Positions 27,406 through 38,865 of a stretch of DNA of 64,000 nt are shown here, piece by piece. The notes under the pieces are model-generated. The model was not told the origin of the DNA. It ran no database searches and saw nothing but the letters and a program-made list of their open reading frames with translations. Both the position numbers and the translations under genes were made by a program. Where the stretch lies: assembly GCF_036934945.1 (NCBI RefSeq), contig NW_027013513.1, positions 150,664 through 214,663 of the forward strand, read 5' to 3'. Source of the stretch: Oncorhynchus masou masou. Taxonomy: Eukaryota > Chordata > Actinopteri > Salmoniformes > Salmonidae. The stretch's first letter is position 1. Every line of letters starts with the position of its first letter.

Positions 27406-27892
27406 AAGATTTATTAATGAAAGAAGAAGAACATGGTGCAGTAATAAACTATTTTGAAGACAATAACTCTTATTCTTTTTATTAAAGATATCTATCAGGC
27501 ACTATTACTCATCATTATGCAGCAGGCGTTTTAAATGGATTGGCTTTATAAAAAAACATTCTCTTTCCAACACAAAATATATTAGTTTCGTACTACTGTT
27601 ACAGCTCCTATTGTAAGAGGACATAACCTCCCTGGAGCTGCCTCTTACTGCAATCACATGTTCAGCATATGGCTTTATGTATGAAATATCATTCCTATTT
27701 TAGCCAAGGACAACAATGTCTTAGCTACTTCTGTTGTAGAAAATGCACAAGTGAATACTCCTGTACGTCCGATTAACGCAGTCGAGAGCAAACCTTTTCT
27801 TGGAGCAGGGTAGGTAGGTGTAACGATTTGTAGTCAGATCACATTCTCTTTTTATCCAATCGGATGGAAAACACTAACTGGGTGTACTAACT
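27406..27892. other. AT-rich sequence without recognised features
   Basis: About 490 bp with no convincing open frame, RNA gene or repeat. It leads into the CCAAT-containing minisatellite with a first degenerate match (ATCCAATCGGATGG near 27,855). Confidence 0.6.
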
Positions 27893-28306
27893 GTTCAAAC
27901 CAATCGGAGAGCGGAAACACAAACGGACGACAAACTATTCAAACCAATCGGAGAGCGGTAACATATACGAACGACAAACTATTCAAACCAATCGGAGAGC
28001 GGTAACATATACGAACGACAAACTATTCAAACCACGAGAGCGGAACACAAACGGACGACAAACTATTCAAACCAATCGGAGAGCAAACTATTCAAGCCAA
28101 TCGGAGAGCCGAAAACTATTCAAACCAATCGCAGAGCGGGAGAGCGGTAACAAAACGGACGACAAACTATTCAAACCAATCGGAGAGCGGTAACATATAC
28201 GAACGACAAACTATTCAAACCAATCGGAGAGCGGTAACATATACGAACGACAAACTATTCAAACCAATCGGAGAGCGGTAACACAAACGGACGACAAACT
28301 ATTCAA
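27893..28306. repeat. 44-bp minisatellite with CCAAT boxes
   Basis: About nine to ten units, each with CAAACCAATCGGAGAGCGG followed by a variable AACATATACGAACGACAAAC or AACACAAACGGACGACAAAC part and CTATT. Some units are internally shortened (28,030-28,140). Each intact unit has an ACCAATCGG core, the form bound by NF-Y in vertebrate promoters. No gene start is visible next to it, so function is not supported. Confidence 0.9.
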
Positions 28307-28480
28307 AACGGTGCAAAAAGTCTGCTACTGTGGTAAGAAAACCCATTCAATTTGCATCGTGAAAAAAACTAAAACCATTAAATGACAGAAGGTAAGACAG
28401 AAGACAGACTGCAGAGGAAGTTGCTACAGTCAAGGCATCTGCACATCTATCCAACTACAGACAAACTACCTATCCCAGAC
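28307..28480. other. Unique spacer between minisatellites
   Basis: No gene seen. The end (CTACAGACAAACTACCTATC, then CCAGACAAACTACCTATCCC) is itself a short duplication that grades into the 38-bp array. Confidence 0.55.
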
Positions 28481-29024
28481 AAACTACCTATCCCAGACCA
28501 ACCGTCCGTGGCCCAGTCTACATATTGAACCCAGACCAACCGTCCGTGGCCCAGTCTACATATTGAACCCAGACCAACCGTCCGTGGCCCAGTCTACATA
28601 TTGAACCCAGACCAACCGTCCGTGGCCCAGTCTACATATTGAACCCAGACCAACCGTCCGTGGCCCAGTCTACATATTGAACCCAGACCAACCGTCCGTG
28701 GCCCAGTCTACATATTGAACCCAGACCAACCGTCCGTGGCCCAGTCTACATATTGAACCCAGACCAACCGTCCGTGGCCCAGTCTACATATTGAACCCAG
28801 ACCAACCGTCCGTGGCCCAGTCTACATATTGAACCCAGACCAACCGTCCGTGGCCCAGTCTACATATTGAACCCAGACCAACCGTCCGTGGCCCAGTCTA
28901 CATATTGAACCCAGACCAACCGTCCGTGGCCCAGTCTACATATTGAACCCAGACCAACCGTCCGTGGCCCAATCTACATATTGAACCCAGACCAACCGTC
29001 CGTAGCCCAGTCTACATATTGAAT
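28481..29024. repeat. 38-bp minisatellite, highly homogeneous
   Basis: About 14 units containing CCAACCGTCCGTGGCCCAGT followed by CTACATATTGAACCCAGA. Units are almost identical; differences appear only at the right end (CCCAATC near 28,970, CCGTAGCCC near 29,000). Such uniformity suggests a recent expansion compared with the more varied arrays nearby. Confidence 0.93.
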
Positions 29025-30051
29025 CGGGACCTAATAGGTTCAAGCATATCCTGCGGCAACCAACTGAAAATGAACAACAGACATATTCCGTCCATGGCGG
29101 TTGGATTGGCTGTAGTTGGACAGATGCCTTAAAGAAGCCTTGTTAGAAACAGGTTTAGTAAAAGGCAGGTGGTACAGAGAGGAGAGAGAGGGGGAACCGG
29201 ATTAAAACAAACCGTAATATGCCTTTAAAAGTAATGAACGCATTGTTGCGATTTGTTTAAATCGTCGCCCGGGGTGTTAAAGAACAGTAACTGGAAGATA
29301 GGCATTTAAACACTTCCTAATACCACCTAGTGAAGAAGAGCGTACATCATGCTGGGGGTGATCAGACCAAGGTCTGCTTCTGGCTCTGTCGTCCCAGAGA
29401 TTAGAAGGACTCTCCCAGAATTCCTTTCACCGCATTCTCTCTGAACAAAGCACTGACATTTTGTGTAACTGGTGTTGAAGATTCTTCTCAGGTGGTCCTG
29501 GCCCGGGACGCCCTCACAATCCCTCCTTTCACACGACCAGGGGTTTGTAATGAAGAGTCTAGTTAAAGAGCGTTCAAAGGTAACAGACATGTCCTGTTTG
29601 TAAGTCAGTGAACTCTGAACTTTGAGACCGAGCTCATCTAGTGAAGTAAACGCAAACAACATTACAATCAGCACAGAGACAGAGACTCAACACATAACAC
29701 AGACCTGTCCAAAACATGACCAGTGACAGAAAGCGGCATTGTCCTTTTTGGATTTTTGCTTATTCATAGACATAACCAACGCATTGTAATACACATAGCA
29801 TTAGAAAAGGCCCTCACCAGCTGAGAGTTGAACTGACAAAATGGCTCTTACACAAGTAGACAAACACACCAAGACAAACACACCAAGACAAGACAGACAA
29901 GCATTTCTGGTGCATGAGCCTCGAGTCCAGTCCAGCGGAATGAGAGTGTTCAGAACAGTCATAATTGGAAGTTCAAACATTCCCCGCTTCTATGAGGTCC
30001 TCATCACACAACAGCCACCACTGAGACCACAGTCATCATCCATCCATCCAT
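29025..30051 (-). other. Unique sequence downstream of kcnmb4 stop, probable 3' untranslated region
   Basis: About 1 kb of non-repetitive sequence lies directly downstream (minus-strand sense) of the last coding exon of kcnmb4, and may be its 3' untranslated region. I saw no AATAAA on the minus strand here, so the polyadenylation site is not located. A 115-residue minus-strand open frame (29,327-29,674) and a 90-residue plus-strand one (29,841-30,113) show no recognisable domain and are probably chance. Confidence 0.4.
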
Positions 30052-30338
30052 CTAGTGTTCCTGTTCCCGGTCTCTGCGTCGGACAGGGACAGCGAACATC
30101 GGCAGGGTCCTGAAGGAGGCGGTGTTGGTGTTGGGCTGCGTCTTGCCCTGCTCTGAGTTGCCTGCCGGCTCGTGCGAGCACTTCCTCTTTGGATGGCCTC
30201 GCGCGCACGGCCAGGCTGCGGGCGCACACGGTGAGAAGGACGATGAGGGTACCCACCAGCAGGCTCACCATGGGCCACAGGACGCAGTGGAGGAGGACGC
30301 TGGCGTCGTGGGAGCGCCGCCACAGTACGTCGTCAGGC
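30052..30338 (-). CDS. kcnmb4: kcnmb4 last coding exon: BK channel beta-4 subunit, TM2 and C-terminal tail (tail frame disrupted)
   Basis: KCNMB4 is an accessory membrane subunit of the large-conductance Ca2+- and voltage-activated K+ channel (KCNMA1). It slows gating and alters drug and toxin block, chiefly in neurons. Translated from 30,338 downward after a CTGCAG acceptor, this exon reads RPDDVLWRRSHDASVLLHC and then a hydrophobic helix (WPMVSLLVGTLIVLLTVC), then ARSLAVRA. This matches the end of the extracellular loop, the second membrane segment and the start of the cytosolic tail of vertebrate KCNMB4 as I know it. The previous exon is at 41,968-42,095 and supplies two bases of the first Arg codon (phase 2). 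After AVRA the KCNMB4-like tail continues only if two single bases are missing (about 30,198-30,206 and the T-run 30,188-30,190); in that reading the stop is at 30,052-30,054. Read without correction, the frame runs to 29,990. The indels may be sequencing errors or real decay. The family call is strong; the tail end is uncertain. Confidence 0.85.
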
Positions 30339-30378
30339 CTGCAGGGGGAGATAGAGGGCAAGGGGGTAAAAGAGTAGG
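30339..30378 (-). promoter_or_regulatory. 3' splice acceptor of kcnmb4 last exon
   Basis: On the minus strand a pyrimidine-rich stretch (TACCCCCTTGCCCTCTATCT, then CCCCCTGCAG) ends in AG at 30,340-30,339, immediately before the exon. This is a textbook vertebrate acceptor. The phase matches the donor at 41,967. Confidence 0.8.
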
Positions 30379-30763
30379 AAGTTAGGGGGGCATGAGAAGG
30401 CAACAAGAAAGGGGTGAGTGTTTACAGAATGCAAAGCAATTTCTGTCTATCGGGAACTACAGTGCTGACAGAAAAGAGACTAAATGCAGCACAAATGTCA
30501 CCTATCAACATTAAATGTGAAGGTTTGTCTGATGATCTAGGAGAAATATATTCTGGATTCCATCCAGGGACAAAGTACATCACGTTTCACTTAGTTGCAG
30601 AGAAGTCAGGATCCACAAGAAGGTTTCTATCCACAGGAGTGATTTAGCACCGACTCTCTGAAGGAGGGTGAGGGGTGGAGGAGGGAAGAGACATCAGGAG
30701 CACATGGCAGACAGCTACAGCTGGCAGCAATGCAAGGTGGGATGGAGAAAGACAGAGACATGG

Positions 30764-33700
30764 AGGGAGGAGGGAGGATGATGGGAGGAGGGAGAATGAT
30801 GGTAGGAGGGAGGATGATGGGAGGAGGGAGGATGATGAGAGGAGGGAGGATGATGGGAGGAGGGAGGATGATGAGAGGAGGGAGGATGATGGGAGGAGGG
30901 AGGATGATGAGAGGAGGGAGAATGGTGGTAGGAGGGAGGATGATGAGAGGAGGGAGGATGATGGGAGGAGGGAGAATGATGGTAGGAGGGAGGATGATGG
31001 GAGGAGGGGAGAATGATGGGAGGAGGGAGGATGATGGGAGGAGGGAGGATGATGAGAGGAGGGAGGATGATGGGAGGAGGGAGAATGATGGTAGGAGGGA
31101 GGATGATGAGAGGAGGGAGGATGATGGGAGGAGGGAGGATGATGGGAGGAGGGAGAATGATGGGAGGAGGGAGGATGATGGGAGGAGGGAGGATGATGAG
31201 AGGAGGGAGGATGATGAGAGGAGGGAAGATGATGGGAGGAGGGAGGATGATGAGAGGAGGGAAGATGATGGGAGGAGGGAGGATGATGAGGAGGAGGGAA
31301 GATGATGGGAGGAGGGAGGAGGGTGGGAGGAGGGAGGATGATGGGAGGAGGGAGGATGATGGGAGGAGGGAGGATGATGGGAGGAGGAAGGATGATGGGA
31401 GGAGGGAGGATGATGGGAGGAGGGAGGATAATGGGAGGAGGAAGGAGGATGGGAGGAGGGAGGATGATGAGAGGAGGGAGGATGATGGGAGGAGGTAGGA
31501 GGATGGAAGGAGGGAGGATGATGGAAGGAGGGAGGATGATGGGAGGAGGGAGGATGATGGGAGGAGGGAGGATGATGGTAGGAGGAAGGATGATGGGAGG
31601 AGGGAGGAGGATGGGAGGAGGGAGGATGATGGGAGGAGGGAGGATGATTGGAGGAGGGAGGATGATGGGAGGAGGAAGGAGGATGGGAGGAGGGAGGATG
31701 ATGGGAGGAGGAAGGATGATGGGAAGAGTGAGGAGGATGGGAGGAGGAAGGGAGGAGGGAGGATGATGAGAGGAGGGAGATGATGGGAGGAGGGAGGAGG
31801 ATGGGAGGAGGGAGGATGATGGAAGGAGGGAGGATGATGGAAGGAGGGAGGATGATGGAAGGAGGGAGGATGATGGGAGAGGGAGGATGATGGGAGATGG
31901 GAGGATGATGGGAGGAGGGAGGATGATGGAAGGAGGGAGGATGGGAGAAGGAATGATGGGAGGAGGGAGGATGATGGAAGGGAAGGATGATGGAAGGAGG
32001 GAGGATGATGGAAGGAGGGAGGATGATGGGAGGAGGAGGATGATGGAGGAGGGAGGATGATGGTAGGAGGAAGGATGATGGGAGGAGGGAGGAGGATGGG
32101 AGGAGGGAGGATGATGGGAGGAGGGAGGATGATGGGAGGAAGGAGGATGATTGGAGGAGGGAGGATGATGGGAGGAGGAAGGAGGATGGGAGGAGGGAGG
32201 ATGATGGGAGGAGGAAGGATGATGGGAAGAGTGAGGAGGATGGGAGGAGGAAGGGAGGAGGGAGGATGATGGGAGGAGGAAGGATGATGGGAGGAGGGAG
32301 GATGATGGGAGGAGGGAGGATAATGGGAGGAGGAAGGAGGATGGGAGGAGGGAGGATGATGAGAGGAGGGAGGATGATGGGAGGAGGTAGGAGGATGGAA
32401 GGAGGGAGGATGATGGAAGGAGGGAGGATGATGGGAGGAGGGAGGATGATGGGAGGAGGGAGGATGATGGAAGGAGGGAGGATGATGGGAGGAGGGGAGG
32501 ATGATGGGAGGAGGGAGAATGATGGAAGGAGGGAGGATGATGGAAGGATGGGAGGATGATGGGAAGGGGAGGATGATGGAAGGAGGGAGGAGGATGGAAG
32601 GAGGGAGGAGGATGGAAGGAGGGAGGATGATGGAAGGAGGGAGGATGATGGGAGGAGGGAGGATGATGGGAGGAGGGAGGGGAGGAAGGATGAGGAGGAG
32701 GGAGGATGATGGAGGAGGAGGAGGATGGAAGGAGGGAGGGAGGATGGAAGGAGGGAGGATGATGGAAGGAGGGAGGATGATGGGAGGAGGGAGGATGATG
32801 GGAGGAGGGAGGAGGATGGTAGGAGGGAGGATGATGGAAGGAGGAGGATGATGGGAGGAGGGAGGATGATGGGAGGAGGGAGGATGATGAGAGGAGGGAG
32901 GATGATGGAGAGGAGGGAGGATGATGGTAGGAGGGAGGATGATGAGATGGAGGGAGGATGATGGGATGATGAGATGATGAGGAGAGGATGATGGTAGGAG
33001 GGAGGATGATGGGAGGAGGGAGGAGGATGATGAGAGGAGGGAGGATGATGGGAGGAGGGAGGATGATGAGAGGAGGGAGGATGATGGGAGGAGGGATGAT
33101 GAGATGATGGGAGGAGGGAGAATGATGGTAGGAGGGAGGATGATGGGAGGAGGATGATGGGAGGAGGGAGGATGATGAGAGGAGGGAGGATGATGGGAGG
33201 AGGGAGGATGATGGTAGGAGGGAGGATGATGGGAGGAGGGAGGATGATGAGAGGAGGGAAGATGATGAGAGGAGGGAGGATGATGGGAGGAGGGAGGATG
33301 ATGGGAGGAGGGAGAATGATGGTAGGAGGGAGAATGATGGGAGGAGGGAGGATGATGAGAGGAGGGAGGATGATGAGAGGAGGGAGGATGATGAGAGGAG
33401 GGAGGATGATGGGAGGAGGGAGGAGGATGGGAGGAGGGAGGATGATGGAAGGAGGGAGGATGATGGAAGGAGGGAGGATGATGGGAGGAGGGAGGATGAT
33501 GGGAGGAGGGAGGATGATGGGAGGAGGGAGGATGATGGGAGGAGGGAGGATGATGGAAGGAGGGAGGATGATGGGAGAAGGGGAGAATGATGGGAGGAGG
33601 GAGGATGATGGGAGGAGGGAGGATGATGGAAGGAGGAAGGATGATGGAAGGAGGGAGGATGATGGAAGGAGGGAGGATGATGGGAGGAGGGAGGATGATG

Positions 33701-34452
33701 GGAGGAGGGAGGATGATGGTAGGAGGAAGGATGATGGGAGGAGGGAGGAGGATGGGAGGAGGGAGGATGATGGGAGGAGGGAGGATGATTGGAGGAGGGA
33801 GGAGGTGATGGGAGGAGGAAGGAGGATGGGAGGAGGGAGGATGATGGGAGGAGGAAGGATGATGGGAAGAGTGAGGAGGATGGGAGGAGGAAGGGAGGAG
33901 GGAGGATGATGGGAGGAGGAAGGATGATGGGAGGAGGGAGGATGATGGGAGGAGGGAGGATAATGGGAGGAGGGAGGATGATGGGAGGAGGAAGGAGGAT
34001 GGGAGGAGGGAGGATGATGGGAGGAGGGAGGATGATGAGAGGAGGGAGGATGATGGGAGGAGGTAGGAGGATGGAAGGAGGGAGGATGATGGAAGGAGGG
34101 AGGATGATGGGAGGAGGGAGGATGATGGAAGGAGGGAGGATGATGGGAGGAGGGAGGATGATGGAAGGAGGGAGGATGATGGAAGGAGGGAGGATGATGG
34201 AAGGAGGGAGGATGATGGAAGGAGGGAGGATGATGGGAGGAGTAAGGATGATGGGAGGAGGGAGGATGATGGGAGGAGGGAGGATGATGTGAGGAGGGAG
34301 GATGATGGGAGGAGGGAGGAGGATGGAAGGAGGGAGGAGGGAGGATGATGGGAGGATGATGGGAGGAGGGAGGATGATGGGAGGAGGGAGGATGATTGGA
34401 GGAGGGAGGATGATGGGAGGAGGAAGGATGATGGGAGGAGGGAGGAGGAGGG
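30764..34452. repeat. 18-bp GGAGGATGATGGGAGGAG minisatellite
   Basis: About 200 units over 3.7 kb, main unit 18 bp, with GATGATGAGA, GATGATGGTA, GATGATGGAA and short GGAGGATG variants. The plus strand is almost purine-only apart from the T of ATG, and its GGG/GG runs could fold into G-quadruplexes. The 1,270-residue minus-strand open frame (30,715-34,527; Ser, Leu, Pro, His, Ile only) is the repeat read through three frames and is not a protein. A block of variants at about 31,575-31,760 recurs near 32,055-32,265 and 33,710-33,905, showing internal duplication. Confidence 0.97.
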
Positions 34453-35927
34453 AGATAGATAGATACTAAGAGACAAGGGCAGGATGAAGGAAGATGAGCA
34501 GACAGACAGAAATATACTAAGAGACAAGGGCAGGGTTGAAGGGAGATGAGCAGACAGACAGATAGATACTAAGAGACAAGGGCAGGGTTGAAGGGAGATG
34601 AGCAGACAGATAGATACTAAGAGACAAGGGCAGGGTTGAAGGGAGATGAGCAGTCAGACAGATAGATACTAAGAGACAAGGGCAGGGTTGAAGGGAGATG
34701 AGCAGACAGACAGATAGATACTAAGAGACAAGGGCAGGATGAAGGGAGATGAGCAGACAGACAGAAATATACTAAGAGACAAGGGCAGGGTTGAAGGGAG
34801 ATGAGCAGACAGACAGATAGATACTAAGAGACAAGGGCAGGATGAAGGGAGATGAGCAGACAGACAGATAGATACTAAGAGACAAGGGCAGGGTTGAAGG
34901 GAGATGAGCAGACAGACAGAGATAGATACTAAGGGACAAGGGCAGGGTTGAAGGGAGATGAGCAGACAGATAGATACTAAGAGACAAGGGCAGGATGAAG
35001 GGAGATGAGCAGACAGACAGATAGATACTAAGAGACAAGGGCAGGGTTGAAGGGAGATGAGCAGACAGACAGATAGATACTAAGAGACAAGGGCAGGGTT
35101 GAAGGGGGATGAGCAGACAGACAGATAGATACTAAGAGACAAGGGCAGGGTTGAAGGGAGATGAGCAGACAGACAGATAGATACTAAGAGACAAGGGCAG
35201 GATGAAGGGAGATGAGCAGACAGACAGATAGATACTAAGAGACAAGGGCAGGGTTGAAGGGGGATGAGCAGACAGACAGATAGATACTAAGAGACAAGGG
35301 CAGGGTTGAAGGGAGATGAGCAGACAGACAGATAGATACTAAGAGACAAGGGCAGGATGAAGGGAGATGAGCAGACAGACAGATAGATACTAAGAGACAA
35401 GGGCAGGGTTGAAGGGAGATGAGCAGACAGACAGATAGATACTAAGAGACAAGGGCAGGATGAAGGGAGATGAGCAGACAGACAGATAGATACTAAGAGA
35501 CAAGGGCAGGGTTGAAGGAGATGAGCAGACAGACAGATAGATACTAAGAGACAAGGGCAGGATGAAGGGAGATGAGCAGACAGACAGATAGATACTAAGA
35601 GACAAGGGCAGGGTTGAAGGGAGATGAGCAGACAGACAGGTAGATACTAAGAGACAAGGGCAGGGTTGAAGGGAGATGAGCAGACAGACAGGTAGATACT
35701 AAGAGACAAGGGCAGGATGAAGGGAGATGAGCAGACAGACAGATAGATACTAAGAGACAAGGGCAGGGTTGAAGGGAGATGAGCAGACAGACAGATACTA
35801 AAAGACAAGGGTAGGGTTGAAGGGAGATGAGCAGACAGAAATATACTAAGAGACAAGGGCAGGGTGAAGGGAGATGAGCAGACAGACAGATAGATACTAA
35901 GAGACAAGGGCAGGGTTGAAGGGGGAT
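34453..35927. repeat. 52-bp minisatellite (GATACTAAGAGACAAGGGCA type)
   Basis: About 28 units. Each has GATACTAAGAGACAAGGGCA, then GGGTTGAAGGGAGATGAGCA or GGATGAAGGGAGATGAGCA, then GACAGACAGATA. The GGGTTGAAG and GGATGAAG types alternate irregularly (52 against 50 bp). Open frames on the minus strand are read-through of the repeat. Confidence 0.96.
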
Positions 35928-36061
35928 GGAGGTCAGGAGGGGGAATTGAGGGCACAGCTTTGAACAAACTGAAAGCCTGGATGTAGCCAGAGAACAGGGG
36001 ACGATACAGAACAGACGAAGAGAAACGCTGCATCATGTGTGAAGGACTAATAACATTATCC
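35928..36061. other. Unique intron spacer
   Basis: A 134-bp non-repetitive stretch between two repeat domains; nothing recognised. Confidence 0.5.
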
Positions 36062-36170
36062 CCTCGTTTAGGGAACGACCTGGTCAGTCGTCCAACTGAA
36101 TGTATTTAACTGAAATGTGTCTTCAGCATTTAACCCCTCTGAATCTGCTGCTTTTATCCACATCCACGAG
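36062..36170 (+). mobile_element. Fragment of a salmonid SINE-type dispersed repeat
   Basis: The stretch GTCCAACTGAATGTATTTAA, then CTGAAATGTGTCTTCAGCAT, then TTAACCCCTCTGAATC, matches in order the body of a dispersed repeat also present at 50,222-50,300. It runs into the 29-bp array, whose unit is the next piece of the same repeat. Confidence 0.6.
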
Positions 36171-36433
36171 GAACGGTGGGTGAACTGCCTTGTTCAGGGG
36201 AACGGTGGGTGAACTGCCTTGTTCAGGGGAACGGTGGGTGAACTGCCTTGTTCAGGGGAACGGTGGGTGAACTGCCTTGTTCAGGGGAACAGAGGGTTCA
36301 CTGCCTTGTTCAGGGGAACAGTGGGTTAACTGCCTTGTTCAGGGGAACAGTGGGTTAACTGCCTTGTTCAGGGGAACAGTGGGTTCACTGCCTTGTTCAG
36401 GGGAACAGTGGGTGAACTGCCTTGTTCAGGGGA
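36171..36433. repeat. 29-bp minisatellite derived from a SINE segment
   Basis: Nine units of GAACGGTGGGTGAACTGCC plus TTGTTCAGGG, with GAACAGTGGGTTAACTGCC variants. The GGGTTAACTGCCTTG core occurs once in the SINE-like copy at 50,331-50,345 in the equivalent position after the CATCCAC segment. The array therefore looks like in-place tandem amplification of a piece of the SINE. Confidence 0.85.
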
Positions 36434-38310
36434 ACAGAGGGTTACCTCTGAATGAGGGGAGTTGATGATACCTCTGAATGAAGGGGAGTTGATGATACCT
36501 CTGAATGAGGGGAGTTGATGATACCTCTGAATGAGGGGAGTTGATGATACCTCTGAATGAAGGGAGTTGATGATACCTCTGAATGAAGGGAGTTGATGAT
36601 ACCTCTGAATGAAGGGAGTTGATGATACCTCTGAATGAAGGGGATGTTGATGATATCTCTGAATGAGAGGAGTTGATGATACCTCTGAATGAAGGGGAGT
36701 TGATGATACCTCTGAATGAAGGGAGTTGATGATACCTCTGAATGAAGGGGGTTGATGATACCTCTGAATGAAGGGGGTTGATGATACCTCTGAATGAAGG
36801 GGGTTGATGATACCTCTGAATGAAGGGGAGTTGATGATACCTCTGAATGAGGGGAGTTGATGATACCTCTGAATGAAGGGAGTTGATGATACCTCTGAAT
36901 GAAGGGGGTTGATGATACCTCTGAATGAGGGGATGTTGATGATACCTCTGAATGAAGGGAGTTGATGATACCTCTGAATGAAGCGGAGTTGATGATACCT
37001 CTGAATGAGGGGAGTTGATGATACCTCTGAATGAAGGGGATGTTGATGATACCTCTGAATGAGGTGGGTTGATGATACCTCTGAATGAAGGGGGTTGATG
37101 ATACCTCTGAATGAGGGGATGTTGATGATACCTCTGAATGAGGGGAGTTGATGATACCTCTGAATGAGGGGAGTTGATGATACCTCTGAATGAAGGGAGT
37201 TGATGATACCTCTGAATGAAGGGGGTTGATGATACCTCTGAATGAGGGGATGTTGATGATACCTCTGAATGAGGGGAGTTGATGATACCTCTGAATGAGG
37301 AGATGTTGATGATACCTCTGAATGAAGGGAGTTGATGATACCTCTGAATGAAGGGGGTTGATGATACCTCTGAATGAAGGGAGTTGATGATACCTCTGAA
37401 TGAGGGGAGTTGATGATACCTCTGAATGAAGGGGGTTGATGATACCTCTGAATGAAGGGGAGTTGATGATACCTCTGAATGAAGGGGGTTGATGATACCT
37501 CTGAATGGGGGGAGTTGATGATACCTCTGAATGGGGGGAGTTGATGATACCTCTGAATGAAGGGAGTTGATGATACCTCTGAATGAAGGGGGTTGATGAT
37601 ACCTCTGAATGAAGGGAGTTGATGATACCTCTGAATGAAGGGAGTTGATGATACCTCTGAATGAAGGGAGTTGATGATACCTCTGAATGAAGGGGAGTTG
37701 ATGATACCTCTGAATGAAGGGAGTTGATGATACCTCTGAATGAAGGGAGTTGATGATACCTCTGAATGAAGGGGGTTGATGATACCTCTGAATGAAGGGG
37801 AGTTGATGATACCTCTGAATGACGGGGTTGATGATACCTCTGAATGAGGGGAGTTGATGATATCTCTGAATGAGGGGAGTTGATGATATCTCTGAATGAG
37901 GGGGGTTGATGATACCTCTGAATGAAGGGAGTTGATGATACCTCTGAATGAAGGGGGTTGATGATACCTCTGAATGAAGGGGAGTTGATGATACCTCTGA
38001 ATGACGGGGGTTGATGATACCTCTGAATGAGGGGAGTTGATGATATCTCTGAATGAGGGGAGTTGATGATATCTCTGAATGAGGGGGGTTGATGATACCT
38101 CTGAATGAAGGGGATGTTGATGATACCTCTGAATGAAGGGGAGTTGATGATACCTCTGAATGAGGGGGGTTGATGATACCTCTGAATGAAGGGGATGTTG
38201 ATGATACCTCTGAATGAAGGGGAGTTGATGATACCTCTGAATGAAGGGGAGTTGATGATACCTCTGAATGAAGGGGGGTTGATGATACCTCTGAATGAGG
38301 GGATGTTTCT
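36434..38310. repeat. 26-bp minisatellite (TTGATGATACCTCTGAATGA)
   Basis: About 72 units of TTGATGATACCTCTGAATGA plus AGGGAG, with GGGGAG, AGGGGG and GGGGATG end variants giving 25-28 bp. It begins directly after the 29-bp array, and its first CCTCTGAATG may also stem from the CCCCTCTGAATC of the SINE, which is only a suggestion. Confidence 0.95.
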
Positions 38311-38865
38311 AACGGTAATTGTCAGGCGTATAATCAGAGCATCTGGTTACAAGAGTAAATACAGACTGATTACGTCTAGAGGAATATTTATAAGATAGAA
38401 AACAGACGCCAGGGATGAGGTGGATACAGATATACAGCAATAGGATTTTATTGTTGTTTCATGGGGTGATTCATACTCTTTATGTTCCAGTTAACAAAGT
38501 GTGAAAAAGTAATAATTATCCCAAATAGCAAAAGATCACAAAGCAGGAGCTGGATATCAAATGTTCAATAACATTATCCACTCGCCTTTCTGCTTCTTTA
38601 TTACATTAAAACTTTACTTGCGAACAGCTTGCATGCAAACTAAGAATTGGAACGGGTATTGAGTTAAAATATGTACATATTTTAGATGATATATAAATAA
38701 AATGGTCTGAATCAGGCTGTTTTGGGGTAAGCAGTGGTCTGGAGGGGCCCACTTAGGCCAACACTGCAGCAGCCATACAGCAGTACACAGCACTATACAG
38801 CAGCACACAGTAGTGTAGTGTAGACTGCAGCAGAAGACACAGCCCAGTGTCAGCCAACTGAACAC
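38311..38865. other. Unique intron sequence, 555 bp
   Basis: AT-rich at first, then richer in CAGCAG motifs near 38,760-38,830. No exon, RNA gene or element recognised. The 204-residue minus-strand open frame (38,614-39,228) spans this and the next repeat and has no domain. Confidence 0.5.

Noticed and set aside
29327..29674. 115-residue minus-strand open frame as a gene or further kcnmb4 exon
   Set aside because: No similarity to KCNMB proteins, no membrane helix where needed, and no clear splice sites; it lies downstream of the last coding exon.
30715..34527. 1,270-residue minus-strand open frame rich in Ser, Pro, Leu, His and Ile
   Set aside because: It is the 18-bp array read through; composition changes blockwise when small indels shift frame, which a real protein would not tolerate. 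It also overlaps the intron of kcnmb4.
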